Shown here: one piece after another, positions 6,336 to 13,509 of the stretch
Layout: each line of letters opens with the position of its first letter
Numbering within the stretch: position 1 is the stretch's first letter
Assembly (NCBI GenBank): GCA_004553485.1
Contig: SFLG01000016.1
Span: 1 to 35,719, forward strand
Reading direction: 5' to 3'
DNA: 35,719 bases
Origin: Bacteroidales bacterium
GTDB lineage: Bacteria > Bacteroidota > Bacteroidia > Bacteroidales > Muribaculaceae
The notes under the pieces: model-generated
Seen by the model: only the letters and a program-made list of their open reading frames with translations
Told to the model about the DNA's origin: nothing
Databases searched by the model: none
Position numbers and translations under genes: made by a program

Positions 6336-7193
6336 ATGAGGCAATTCAAGATTACCACCGGCATCACCGCGCGCGACTCCGAGGCTCTGGACAAATACCT
6401 CCAGGACATCAGCCGCGAACCCCGACTGACTATTGACGAAGAGATAGAGCTGGCCCAGCGCATCCACGAGGGCGACCGTGCAGCTCTGGACAAGCTCGTG
6501 CGCGCAAACCTGCGTTTTGTGGTGTCGGTATCGAAACAATACCAGCATCAGGGTCTTCCCCTTCCCGACCTCATCAACGAGGGCAACCTCGGCCTTATCA
6601 AGGCCGCCGAGAAATTTGACGAGACACGCGGCTTCAAGTTCATCAGCTACGCCGTATGGTGGATTCGTCAGAGCATCCTCCAGGCCCTTGCCGAGCAAGG
6701 TCGCGTGGTGCGCCTGCCCCTCAACCGCATCGGCGAGCTCAGCAAAATCCGCAAGGCAATGGCCTCGTTCGAGCAGGAGAACCATCGCCGCCCGTCGGTA
6801 GACGAGCTGGCAATAATGCTCGATGTCCCCGCCGAAAAGATTTCCGAAGCCCTCCAGGCCAGCGGCCAGCACGCCTCGCTCGACGAGCCCCTCGCCGAGG
6901 ATGGCTCCACCACTATGGCCGACAAGCTGTCGTATGACGACGCCCCCGGCACCGACTCGGGCCTCAACCAGGAAAGCCTCTCGCGCGACATGGCACGTGT
7001 GCTGCAGCAGCTGCCCGAGCGCGAGCGCGAGATTCTGATGATGGTCTTCGGCATCGGCAGCCAGGAGCTCACCATGGAAGAGATTGGCGCCAAGTTCAAC
7101 CTCTCGCGCGAGCGTGTGCGCCAGATCAAGGAAAAAGCCATCAGCACCCTCCGCGGCTCAAAGAGCGCCCTCCTCCAGTCCTACCTGGGCTGA
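6336..7193 (+). CDS. Second primary-type sigma factor (RpoD paralogue)
   Basis: A 285-residue sigma-70 protein, exactly the length of its divergent neighbour and about two-thirds identical to it by eye. The start at 6336 (MRQFKITTGIT) is chosen because it aligns with the neighbour's MRQLKIAPSIT; an upstream in-frame ATG at 6267 would add 23 unrelated residues. Region 2 is almost unchanged (FDETRGFKFISYAVWWIRQSIL), so -7 box recognition is probably the same. Region 3 and the segment before region 4 differ more (SASLDEPLAEDGSTTMADKLSYDDAPGTD-like stretch). Region 4 keeps LSRERVRQIKEKA but ends differently (ISTLRGSKSALLQSYLG). It may be a stationary-phase or stress-specific group 2 factor; that is inference. 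A strong terminator follows. Confidence 0.9.
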   Translation: MRQFKITTGITARDSEALDKYLQDISREPRLTIDEEIELAQRIHEGDRAALDKLVRANLRFVVSVSKQYQHQGLPLPDLINEGNLGLIKAAEKFDETRGFKFISYAVWWIRQSILQALAEQGRVVRLPLNRIGELSKIRKAMASFEQENHRRPSVDELAIMLDVPAEKISEALQASGQHASLDEPLAEDGSTTMADKLSYDDAPGTDSGLNQESLSRDMARVLQQLPEREREILMMVFGIGSQELTMEEIGAKFNLSRERVRQIKEKAISTLRGSKSALLQSYLG

Positions 7194-7212
7194 CCCCACC
7201 GCCCCTCTCCCC

Positions 7213-7252
7213 ACAGTAAGAGCGACCTCCCTCCCGAGGTCGCTCTTACTGT
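7213..7252 (+). terminator. Terminator of the second sigma gene
   Basis: A perfect 17-bp stem pairs 7213-7229 (ACAGTAAGAGCGACCTC) with 7236-7252, with a 6-nt loop. No long T-run follows, but the stem is strong and lies 20 nt after the stop codon. Confidence 0.7.
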
Positions 7253-7344
7253 TTACCCCCCCTCGCACCTGAAAAGTTGGCGATTTATAACCGAAGATCC
7301 CCAACCATCCGACTTTGAACTTGTTTTTTGAACCTATGGATTTT

Positions 7345-7421
7345 TAGGACACGGAACATCTTTCAAATTCGCTTCTCTCTTTGTAAATCTGTTCAGTGTC
7401 CTGCCAAAATCTGTCAATTCC
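7345..7421 (-). repeat. Mosaic repeat copy
   Basis: 7347-7382 (GACACGGAACATCTTTCAAA onward) is a copy of the module in the orientation seen at 8070-8147. It then switches at about 7395 into CCTGCCAAAATCTGTCAATT, which matches 8317-8336 of the opposite-orientation module. The junction implies rearrangement between copies. Confidence 0.55.
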
Positions 7422-7450
7422 AAATCAAGCTCATTTTACGCCGTCTTCTC

Positions 7451-7492
7451 ATAGCAGACCATTTCGGCAAAAGGGCCGCGTTCCGCCGGTTC
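7451..7492 (+). repeat. 42-bp direct repeat, copy 1
   Basis: Identical over 42 bp to 7683-7724, beginning ATAGCAGACCATTTCGGCAA and ending CGCCGGTTC. The two copies are 232 bp apart. Confidence 0.8.
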
Positions 7493-7682
7493 ATCCCGGC
7501 AGTTTACCAGATAAAGTTTTTTGGGCAATGTTTGGCCGACGGTAAAAACCGCCTTTCCATAGCAGTCCGGGCCCGACAGGAACGCTGGCCTATGAAAAGG
7601 AATTTTCAACCTCCGGCCCCATCGTATAAAATGAATGCTTTAATTTAAAGCATTTTATCCGGCAGCAAAAACTGCCTTTTCC

Positions 7683-7724
7683 ATAGCAGACCATTTCGGC
7701 AAAAGGGCCGCGTTCCGCCGGTTC
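7683..7724 (+). repeat. 42-bp direct repeat, copy 2
   Basis: Second copy of the 42-bp unit at 7451-7492. It also contains GGCAAAAGGGCC and runs directly into TTCCGTGAA, a word that recurs in the larger modules downstream. Confidence 0.8.
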
Positions 7725-7771
7725 CGTGAAGCATCCATTCGCGCAGCGTTAATGGATGCCCGTCAATGAGG

Positions 7772-7987
7772 GCATATAGGCCAAACACCAACGTAAGGCC
7801 TGATTAGCGTTGACCCGGCAAAAAATAAGTTCCGTGAAATTCCGTCCGTTCCGTGCCGACAAAGAGCGCAGCGAGTTTGGAGAAAATGTTCCGTGTCCTC
7901 CAAAATCAGTCAATTCTCATAAAAGAGACGTAGCGCTTTTGGCGCGCAGCATCCAATCCTATTCCTCTATGTTTCGACTAAAAATAA
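7772..7987 (+). repeat. About 216-bp direct repeat, copy 1
   Basis: Starts GCATATAGGCCAA and ends near ATGTTTCGACTAAAAA. It is nearly collinear with 8190-8406, with scattered substitutions across the whole length. It contains the core module AAGTTCCGTGAAAT to GTTCCGTGTC, which also occurs inverted at 8070-8147. Confidence 0.8.
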
Positions 7988-8069
7988 ATTCAGCGACAGC
8001 TCAGCGCCTTTTTTTTACATGATAAAAGTTGTTAGGGGGGTGATTTTTTTGAATAGAAGGATTTATTAA

Positions 8070-8147
8070 GGACACGGAACTTCTTTCAAATTCGCTTCGC
8101 TCTTTGTTGGCGCTGAACGTACGGAAGTTCACGGAACATTTTTTTTC
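8070..8147 (-). repeat. Inverted copy of the core module
   Basis: GGACACGGAACTTCTTTC through TTCACGGAACATTTTTTTT is an imperfect reverse complement of the core of the direct copies (about 7829-7900 and 8246-8315). RNA crossing this copy and the downstream copy could fold into an imperfect stem of about 70 bp. Confidence 0.7.
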
Positions 8148-8189
8148 AAGGACAACCCTAACCACACCGTCCCCCGGAACTTGGCACCA

Positions 8190-8406
8190 GCATATAGGCC
8201 AACCTCCAACGTAAGGACTGATTAGCGTTGACTCGGCAAAAAATAAGTTCCGTGAAATTTCGTCTGTTCCGTGCCGACAAAGAGCGCAGCGAGTTTGGAG
8301 AAAATGTTCCGTGTCATGCCAAAATCTGTCAATTCTCATAAAAGAGACATAGCTCTTTGGGCGCGCAGCGTCCAATCCCGTTCCGCCATGTTTCAAAGCC
8401 TAAAAA
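8190..8406 (+). repeat. About 216-bp direct repeat, copy 2
   Basis: Copy of 7772-7987 offset by 418 bp. Both copies hold the small imperfect hairpin CCAACGTAAG...TTAGCGTTG near the left end and the word GTCAATTCTCATAAAAGAGAC near the middle. Confidence 0.8.
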
Positions 8407-8443
8407 GAGTCCCGCGAGGGCTTGGTTGGGGGGAGCAGGGACA

Positions 8444-8520
8444 GCGTTTGGCATAGGTGAAACAGCAAACGCCTGAGTTAAACAACAAACGTCTTAAAGC
8501 CGCAACAACAATAAACGTCT
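8444..8520 (+). promoter_or_regulatory. Repeated motifs in the clpB upstream region
   Basis: Three copies of a 14-mer close to AACAACAAACGTCT occur at 8461-8474, 8481-8494 and 8507-8520, the last ending 5 nt before the clpB ATG. GCGTTTG at 8444-8450 is inverted against CAAACGC at 8466-8472. A binding site or mRNA element controlling clpB is possible but unproven. No TAnnTTTG box is visible. Confidence 0.4.
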
Positions 8521-8525
8521 AATAT

Positions 8526-11165
8526 ATGAATTTCAACAACTTCACCATCAAATCGCAGGAGGCCATACAAAAGGCCGTCGAGCTGACCAAGGCGTCAGGG
8601 TCGCAGGCCGTCGAGCCGGTTCACCTGCTCAAGGGTGTCATTACCGAAGGCGACAGCCTGGTCAAATTCATCTTTCAGAAGATAGGCGCCAACCCCACTG
8701 CCCTCGAGGCACAGATCGACCGCGCCATCGCCGCCGAGCCCAAGGTTTCGGGCGGCGAGCCCTACCTTAGCCGCACCAGCAACGATGTGCTGCAGAAGTC
8801 GCTCGACATCGCCAATAAGCAGGGCGACGAATACGTAACCCTCGAGGCCATGCTAATGGCCATCTTCGAGATCAACTCGCCGGCAAGCACCGTCCTCAAG
8901 GATGCCGGCCTCACCGCCAAAGACCTAAAGGCTGCCGTGGACGAGCTGCGCAAGGGCAAGAAGGCCACCGACCAGAGTGCCGAGGACACCTACAACGCGC
9001 TGTCGAAGTACGCCGTCAACCTCAACGAGCGCGCCCGCACCGGCAAGCTCGACCCCGTCATCGGCCGCGACGAGGAAATTCGCCGCGTGCTGCAGATTCT
9101 CAGCCGTCGCACCAAGAACAACCCCATGCTCATCGGCGAGCCCGGCACCGGCAAGACCGCCATCGCCGAAGGTCTCGCGCACCGCATTGTACGCGGTGAC
9201 GTGCCCGAGAACCTCCGCAGCAAGCAGATCTACAGCCTCGACATGGGCGCTCTCGTCGCCGGAGCAAAGTACAAAGGCGAGTTTGAGGAGCGTCTGAAGG
9301 CCATCGTCAACGAGGTGCAGCAGGCCGACGGCGAAATCATCCTCTTCATCGATGAAATCCACACCCTCGTTGGTGCCGGCAAGGGCGAGGGCGCCATGGA
9401 CGCCGCCAACATCCTCAAGCCCGCCCTGGCGCGCGGCGAGCTGCGCTCGATAGGCGCCACCACCCTGGACGAGTACCAGAAATACTTTGAGAAAGACAAG
9501 GCCCTCGAGCGCCGTTTCCAAAAGGTTATGGTCAACGAGCCCGACGAGCAGTCGGCCATCGCCATCCTGCGCGGACTGAAGGAGCGCTACGAGAACCACC
9601 ACCACGTGCGCATCCGCGACGAGGCGATAGTCGCCGCCGTCCAGCTGTCCGAGCGTTACATCTCCGACCGCTTCCTCCCCGACAAGGCCATCGATCTGGT
9701 GGACGAGGCCGCCGCCAAGCTCAAACTCGAGATTGACTCGGTGCCCCAGGCCCTCGACGACATCACGCGCCGCATCGCCCAGAAGGAAATCGAGCGCGAG
9801 GCCATCCGTCGCGAAGGCGACAAGGCCAAGGTGAAGGACATCGAGAAAGAGCTTGCCTCGATGCGCGAGGAAGAGAAGGAATACCGCGCCAAGTGGCAGG
9901 CCGAAAAATCGCTTATCGACCGCATACAGAAGAACAAGGTAGACCTCGAGCAGCTCAACTTCGACGCCGAGCGCGCCGAGCGCGAGGGCGACTACGGCCG
10001 CGTGGCCGAGATACGCTACTCCAAGATCAAAGCCGTCGAGGACGACAACGCCCGCATCCAGAAAGAGCTGAAGATGATGCAGGGTGAGAAGGCCCTCATC
10101 AAAGAGGAAGTCGACGCCGAAGACATCGCCGACGTCGTCAGCCGCTGGACCGGCATCCCCGTCAAAAAGATGGTACAGAGCGAGAAAGAGAAGCTGCTGC
10201 ACCTCGAGGAGGAGCTGCACAAACGCGTAGTAGGCCAGGAAGACGCCATCCGCGCCATCGCCGACGCCGTGCGCCGCAGCCGCGCCGGCCTCAACGACCC
10301 GCGCCGCCCCATCGGCTCGTTCATCTTCCTGGGCACCACCGGTGTCGGCAAGACCGAGCTGGCGAAGGCGCTGGCCGAATACCTCTTTGACGACGAAAAC
10401 ATGATGACGCGCATCGACATGAGCGAATATCAGGAGAAGCACTCCGTCAGCCGTCTCGTCGGCGCCCCTCCGGGCTACGTCGGCTACGACGAGGGAGGCC
10501 AGCTAACCGAGGCCGTGCGACGCAAACCGTACTCGGTAGTGCTCTTCGACGAAATCGAGAAAGCCCATCCCGACGTGTTCAACATCCTGCTGCAGGTACT
10601 TGACGACGGACACCTCACCGACAACAAGGGACGCATGGTCAACTTCAAGAACACCATCATCATTATGACCTCCAACATGGGCTCGGCCCTCATCCGCGAC
10701 AACTTTTCCAAGATGACCGACGAGAACCGCGAGGAGACCATCGACAAGACGCGCGACCAGGTGCTCGAGATGCTCAAAGGCACCATCCGCCCCGAGTTCC
10801 TCAACCGTATCGACGAGATCATAATGTTCACGCCCCTCAACCGCACCGAAATCGAGGAGATTGTCGGTCTGCAGATCAAAGGCGTGCAGAAGATGCTGGA
10901 GCCCAACGGCATAGAGCTGCGCGTCACCCCCGCCGCGATAAGCTGGCTGGCCGACGAGGGCTACGACCCCGAGTTTGGCGCACGTCCCGTCAAGCGCGTC
11001 ATCCACCGTCAGATTTTGAACCGCCTCTCCAAGGACATCCTGGCCCAGAAGGTCAACCGCGACTACCCCATTGTCATCGACATCGCCAAGGATGCCGACG
11101 GCGAAGACGTCCTCAAATTCACCAACGAGAGACTGACACAGCCCGAGCCCGAACCCCTCCACTGA
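8526..11165 (+). CDS. clpB: ATP-dependent disaggregase ClpB
   Basis: Hexameric AAA+ chaperone that pulls proteins out of aggregates together with DnaK/DnaJ/GrpE in the cytoplasm. The 879-residue protein has every expected part. The Clp N domain is at about 1-145 (NFTIKSQEAIQKAVELTK). AAA1 has Walker A GEPGTGKT at 204-211 and Walker B IILFIDEIHTLVG. The middle coiled coil is at about 400-520, rich in Glu, Lys and Arg (EKELASMREEEKEYRAKW). AAA2 has GTTGVGKT at 603-610 and VVLFDEIEKAHPDVF. The C-terminal D2-small domain ends in an acidic, Pro-rich tail (PEPEPLH) slightly longer than usual. The presence of the long middle domain excludes ClpA and points to ClpB rather than ClpC. It is monocistronic, with a terminator immediately downstream. 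Confidence 0.97.
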   Translation: MNFNNFTIKSQEAIQKAVELTKASGSQAVEPVHLLKGVITEGDSLVKFIFQKIGANPTALEAQIDRAIAAEPKVSGGEPYLSRTSNDVLQKSLDIANKQGDEYVTLEAMLMAIFEINSPASTVLKDAGLTAKDLKAAVDELRKGKKATDQSAEDTYNALSKYAVNLNERARTGKLDPVIGRDEEIRRVLQILSRRTKNNPMLIGEPGTGKTAIAEGLAHRIVRGDVPENLRSKQIYSLDMGALVAGAKYKGEFEERLKAIVNEVQQADGEIILFIDEIHTLVGAGKGEGAMDAANILKPALARGELRSIGATTLDEYQKYFEKDKALERRFQKVMVNEPDEQSAIAILRGLKERYENHHHVRIRDEAIVAAVQLSERYISDRFLPDKAIDLVDEAAAKLKLEIDSVPQALDDITRRIAQKEIEREAIRREGDKAKVKDIEKELASMREEEKEYRAKWQAEKSLIDRIQKNKVDLEQLNFDAERAEREGDYGRVAEIRYSKIKAVEDDNARIQKELKMMQGEKALIKEEVDAEDIADVVSRWTGIPVKKMVQSEKEKLLHLEEELHKRVVGQEDAIRAIADAVRRSRAGLNDPRRPIGSFIFLGTTGVGKTELAKALAEYLFDDENMMTRIDMSEYQEKHSVSRLVGAPPGYVGYDEGGQLTEAVRRKPYSVVLFDEIEKAHPDVFNILLQVLDDGHLTDNKGRMVNFKNTIIIMTSNMGSALIRDNFSKMTDENREETIDKTRDQVLEMLKGTIRPEFLNRIDEIIMFTPLNRTEIEEIVGLQIKGVQKMLEPNGIELRVTPAAISWLADEGYDPEFGARPVKRVIHRQILNRLSKDILAQKVNRDYPIVIDIAKDADGEDVLKFTNERLTQPEPEPLH

Positions 11166-11188
11166 CACATCCGTAACACCCCCATACC

Positions 11189-11218
11189 GAACCGCCGTTT
11201 GCACAAACGGCGGTTTTT
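11189..11218 (+). terminator. clpB terminator
   Basis: AACCGCCGTTT at 11189-11199 pairs with AAACGGCGGTT at 11204-11214 around a 4-nt loop, followed by a T-run to 11218. Confidence 0.85.
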
Positions 11219-11221
11219 TCG

Positions 11222-11229
11222 TAATTTTG
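11222..11229 (+). promoter_or_regulatory. -7 box of the uvrB operon
   Basis: TAATTTTG, a full TAnnTTTG match, begins 4 nt after the clpB terminator T-run. The predicted leader to the uvrB ATG is about 85 nt and contains a 12-bp tandem repeat. Confidence 0.65.
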
Positions 11230-11242
11230 TATGATTTAGTCC

Positions 11243-11302
11243 TTCAAAGCGTCTTTCAAAGCGTCATTCAAGGCGTCGTTGCGTAAAAACAAAGCGTCGT
11301 TA
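11243..11302 (+). repeat. 12-bp tandem repeat in the uvrB leader
   Basis: Three contiguous units close to TTCAAAGCGTCN occupy 11243-11278. A further CAAAGCGTCGTT follows at 11291-11302. It lies wholly in the presumed 5' UTR. Confidence 0.7.
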
Positions 11303-11319
11303 ACGCACTCACTCAGCTT

Positions 11320-13452
11320 ATGGATTTCAAGTTAGACTCGCAATACAAACCCACGGGCGACCAGCCCCAGGCCATCGACCAGCTCACCCAGGGCGTGGTC
11401 GAGGGCAACCCCGCGCAGGTGCTCCTCGGCGTCACCGGCTCGGGAAAGACCTTCACCATGGCCAACGTCATCGCCCGCGCCAACCGCCCCACCCTGGTGC
11501 TCAGCCACAACAAGACGCTGGCCGCACAGCTTTACTCCGAGTTCAAGACCTTCTTCCCCGAGAACTCGGTGCAGTACTTTGTTTCGTACTACGACTACTA
11601 CCAGCCCGAGGCATACATCCCCTCGTCGGACAAATATATCGAGAAAGACCTGATGATCAACGACGAAATCGAGCGTCTGCGCCTTTCCACCGTGTCGGCT
11701 CTGCTGAGCGGACGCCGCGATGTCATCGTCGTCTCGTCCGTGTCGTGCATCTACGGCATGGGCAACCCCGACGACTTTGACAGCAACGTGCTCGACGTCA
11801 ACGTCGGCGACCACATCAGCCGTCAGAAGTTTCTGCGCAGTCTCGTCGGCGCCCTCTACAGCCGCACCGAGCTTGTCCCCGAGCGCGGCCAGTTCCGCGT
11901 AAAAGGCGACACCGTCGACATCCGCCTGGCCTACGAGGACATCGTCGTGCGCGTAACCTTCTGGGGCGACGAAATCGAGAGCATCTCCACCATCCACCCC
12001 CTCGATATGGTCAGCCTCGGACGCCACGACACGTTCAAGATTTACCCGGCCAACCTCTTCGTCACCTCGGCGGCGCGCCAGGCCGACGCCGTGGCCCAGA
12101 TACAGCTCGACCTGGGCCGCGAGGTGGAGCTTTTCAACCGCGAGAACAAACTGCTCGAGGCCCAGCGCCTGTACGAGCGCGTCACCTACGACGTGGAGAT
12201 GATAAAGGAGGTGGGGCACTGCTCGGGCATCGAGAACTACAGCCGCTACTTTGACGGCCGCCAGCCGGGCGCGCGCCCCTTCTGCCTGCTCGACTACTTC
12301 CCCAAGGACTTCCTCACCATCATCGACGAGAGCCACGTCACCCTGCCCCAGATCAGGGCGATGTACGGCGGCGACCTCTCGCGCAAGATCAACCTTGTCA
12401 ACTACGGCTTCCGCCTGCCGGCGGCCCTCGACAACCGCCCCCTCAAATTCGAGGAGTTCGAGCGCCTGACCCCGCAGACCATCTACGTGTCGGCCACCCC
12501 CGCCGACTACGAGATGGCGCGCAGCGAGGGCATCGTGGTGGAGCAGGTGATACGCCCCACCGGACTGCTCGACCCCAAGATTACCGTCCTGCCCAGCCTC
12601 AACCAGATCGACCGCCTGATGGAGGAGATACAGAAACGCGTCGAGCGCGACGAGCGCACGCTGGTCACCACCCTCACCAAGCGCATGGCCGAGGAGCTCA
12701 ACGACTACTTTGTCAAGATGGGCATACGCACGGCCTACATCCATAGCGACGTGGAGACGATGGACCGCATCCAAATCCTCGACGACCTGCGCGCCGGAGT
12801 CTACGACGTGCTCATCGGCGTCAACCTGCTGCGCGAGGGCCTCGACCTGCCCGAGGTGTCGCTCGTGGCCATCCTCGACGCCGACAAGGAGGGCTTCCTG
12901 CGCAACCACCGCTCGCTCACCCAGACCGTTGGCCGCGCCGCGCGCAACCTCAACGGCGAGGTGATAATGTTTGCCGACCGCATCACCGACTCAATGCAGC
13001 AGACCATCGACGAGACCGAACGCCGCCGCGCCATACAGATGCAGTACAACCGCGACCACAACATCACCCCCACGGCCATCGTCAAGGCCCGCCAGGCCAT
13101 CGTGGGCCGCGAGGACGAGGACGACGTGCCCGCAATCGTCACACCCGGCGAGGAGTACCGCCGCGAGCGCGAGCGCCGCATGTCGCCGCGCGAGAAGCGA
13201 CACGAGCAGGAGACCGCTTCGCGCGGCCGCAAACAGCCCGTGCCCTACGCCGCCGAGTACCAGGTCAGCTACGGCCAGTCGGCCATCGCCGCCGACCCCG
13301 TCATCGCCAACATGGGCAAGGCCGAACTGGAGAAGCAGATCGAGCGCAGCCGCCGCCAGATGCTGAAGGCCGCCAAGGACATGCAGTTTATGGAGGCCGC
13401 CCGCCTGCGCGACGAGATAATAAAGTTGGAAAAGATGGCCGGCGTGCTGTAA
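11320..13452 (+). CDS. uvrB: Excinuclease ABC subunit UvrB
   Basis: Damage-verification helicase-like subunit of nucleotide excision repair; it receives damaged DNA from UvrA and recruits UvrC. The 710-residue protein has Walker A GVTGSGKT at 37-44, the DNA-clamping beta-hairpin region YYDYYQPEAYIPSSDKYIEKD, the DExx-type box IIDESHVTLPQI, helicase motif VI QTVGRAARN and a C-terminal UVR motif (about 665-705, ELEKQIERSRRQMLKAAKD) that contacts UvrC. A linker of about 60 residues rich in Arg and Glu (about 590-650) makes it somewhat longer than the typical 660-680 aa. It is the first gene of a likely operon with ygiQ (57-bp gap), an S9 peptidase and DUF6155. The start MDFKLDSQYKPTGDQPQAI is the family's usual N-terminus. 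Confidence 0.97.
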   Translation: MDFKLDSQYKPTGDQPQAIDQLTQGVVEGNPAQVLLGVTGSGKTFTMANVIARANRPTLVLSHNKTLAAQLYSEFKTFFPENSVQYFVSYYDYYQPEAYIPSSDKYIEKDLMINDEIERLRLSTVSALLSGRRDVIVVSSVSCIYGMGNPDDFDSNVLDVNVGDHISRQKFLRSLVGALYSRTELVPERGQFRVKGDTVDIRLAYEDIVVRVTFWGDEIESISTIHPLDMVSLGRHDTFKIYPANLFVTSAARQADAVAQIQLDLGREVELFNRENKLLEAQRLYERVTYDVEMIKEVGHCSGIENYSRYFDGRQPGARPFCLLDYFPKDFLTIIDESHVTLPQIRAMYGGDLSRKINLVNYGFRLPAALDNRPLKFEEFERLTPQTIYVSATPADYEMARSEGIVVEQVIRPTGLLDPKITVLPSLNQIDRLMEEIQKRVERDERTLVTTLTKRMAEELNDYFVKMGIRTAYIHSDVETMDRIQILDDLRAGVYDVLIGVNLLREGLDLPEVSLVAILDADKEGFLRNHRSLTQTVGRAARNLNGEVIMFADRITDSMQQTIDETERRRAIQMQYNRDHNITPTAIVKARQAIVGREDEDDVPAIVTPGEEYRRERERRMSPREKRHEQETASRGRKQPVPYAAEYQVSYGQSAIAADPVIANMGKAELEKQIERSRRQMLKAAKDMQFMEAARLRDEIIKLEKMAGVL

Positions 13453-13455
13453 CGC

Positions 13456-13500
13456 CATACACAACATACACCACATACACAACATACACCACATACACCT
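13456..13500 (+). repeat. 9-bp (18-bp alternating) tandem repeat between uvrB and ygiQ
   Basis: Five 9-bp units occur in strict order: CATACACAA, CATACACCA, CATACACAA, CATACACCA, CATACACCT. They fill almost the entire 57-bp gap. There is no room for a separate promoter or terminator, so the array is probably transcribed within the operon. Confidence 0.85.
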
Positions 13501-13509
13501 CTCCCAGAT

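Larger units (their letters stand above)
7262..8525. other. Gene-poor, repeat-built intergenic region of about 1.26 kb
   Basis: No convincing gene is visible. Short frames at 7810-8022 and 8271-8456 simply follow two copies of the same repeat. No exact TAnnTTTG promoter box was found on either strand. The region is a patchwork of direct and inverted repeats (listed separately), a 21-bp palindrome at 7634-7654 (AATGCTTTAA / TTAAAGCATT around one base) and a 9-bp stem, GCATCCATT/AATGGATGC, at 7731-7759. Confidence 0.7.

Noticed and set aside
7789..8228. Resemblance of CAACGTAAG...TTAGCGTTGAC in the repeats to integron attC sites
   Set aside because: The required GTTRRRY/RYYYAAC pairing is not met, there is no integron integrase, and no gene cassettes lie between the copies.
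7810..8456. Two short plus-strand frames (7810-8022, 8271-8456) with similar peptides containing SVNSHKRD
   Set aside because: They arise from the two copies of the same DNA repeat. There is no promoter box, the termini differ, and the substitutions between copies do not concentrate at third codon positions. They are treated as repeat DNA.
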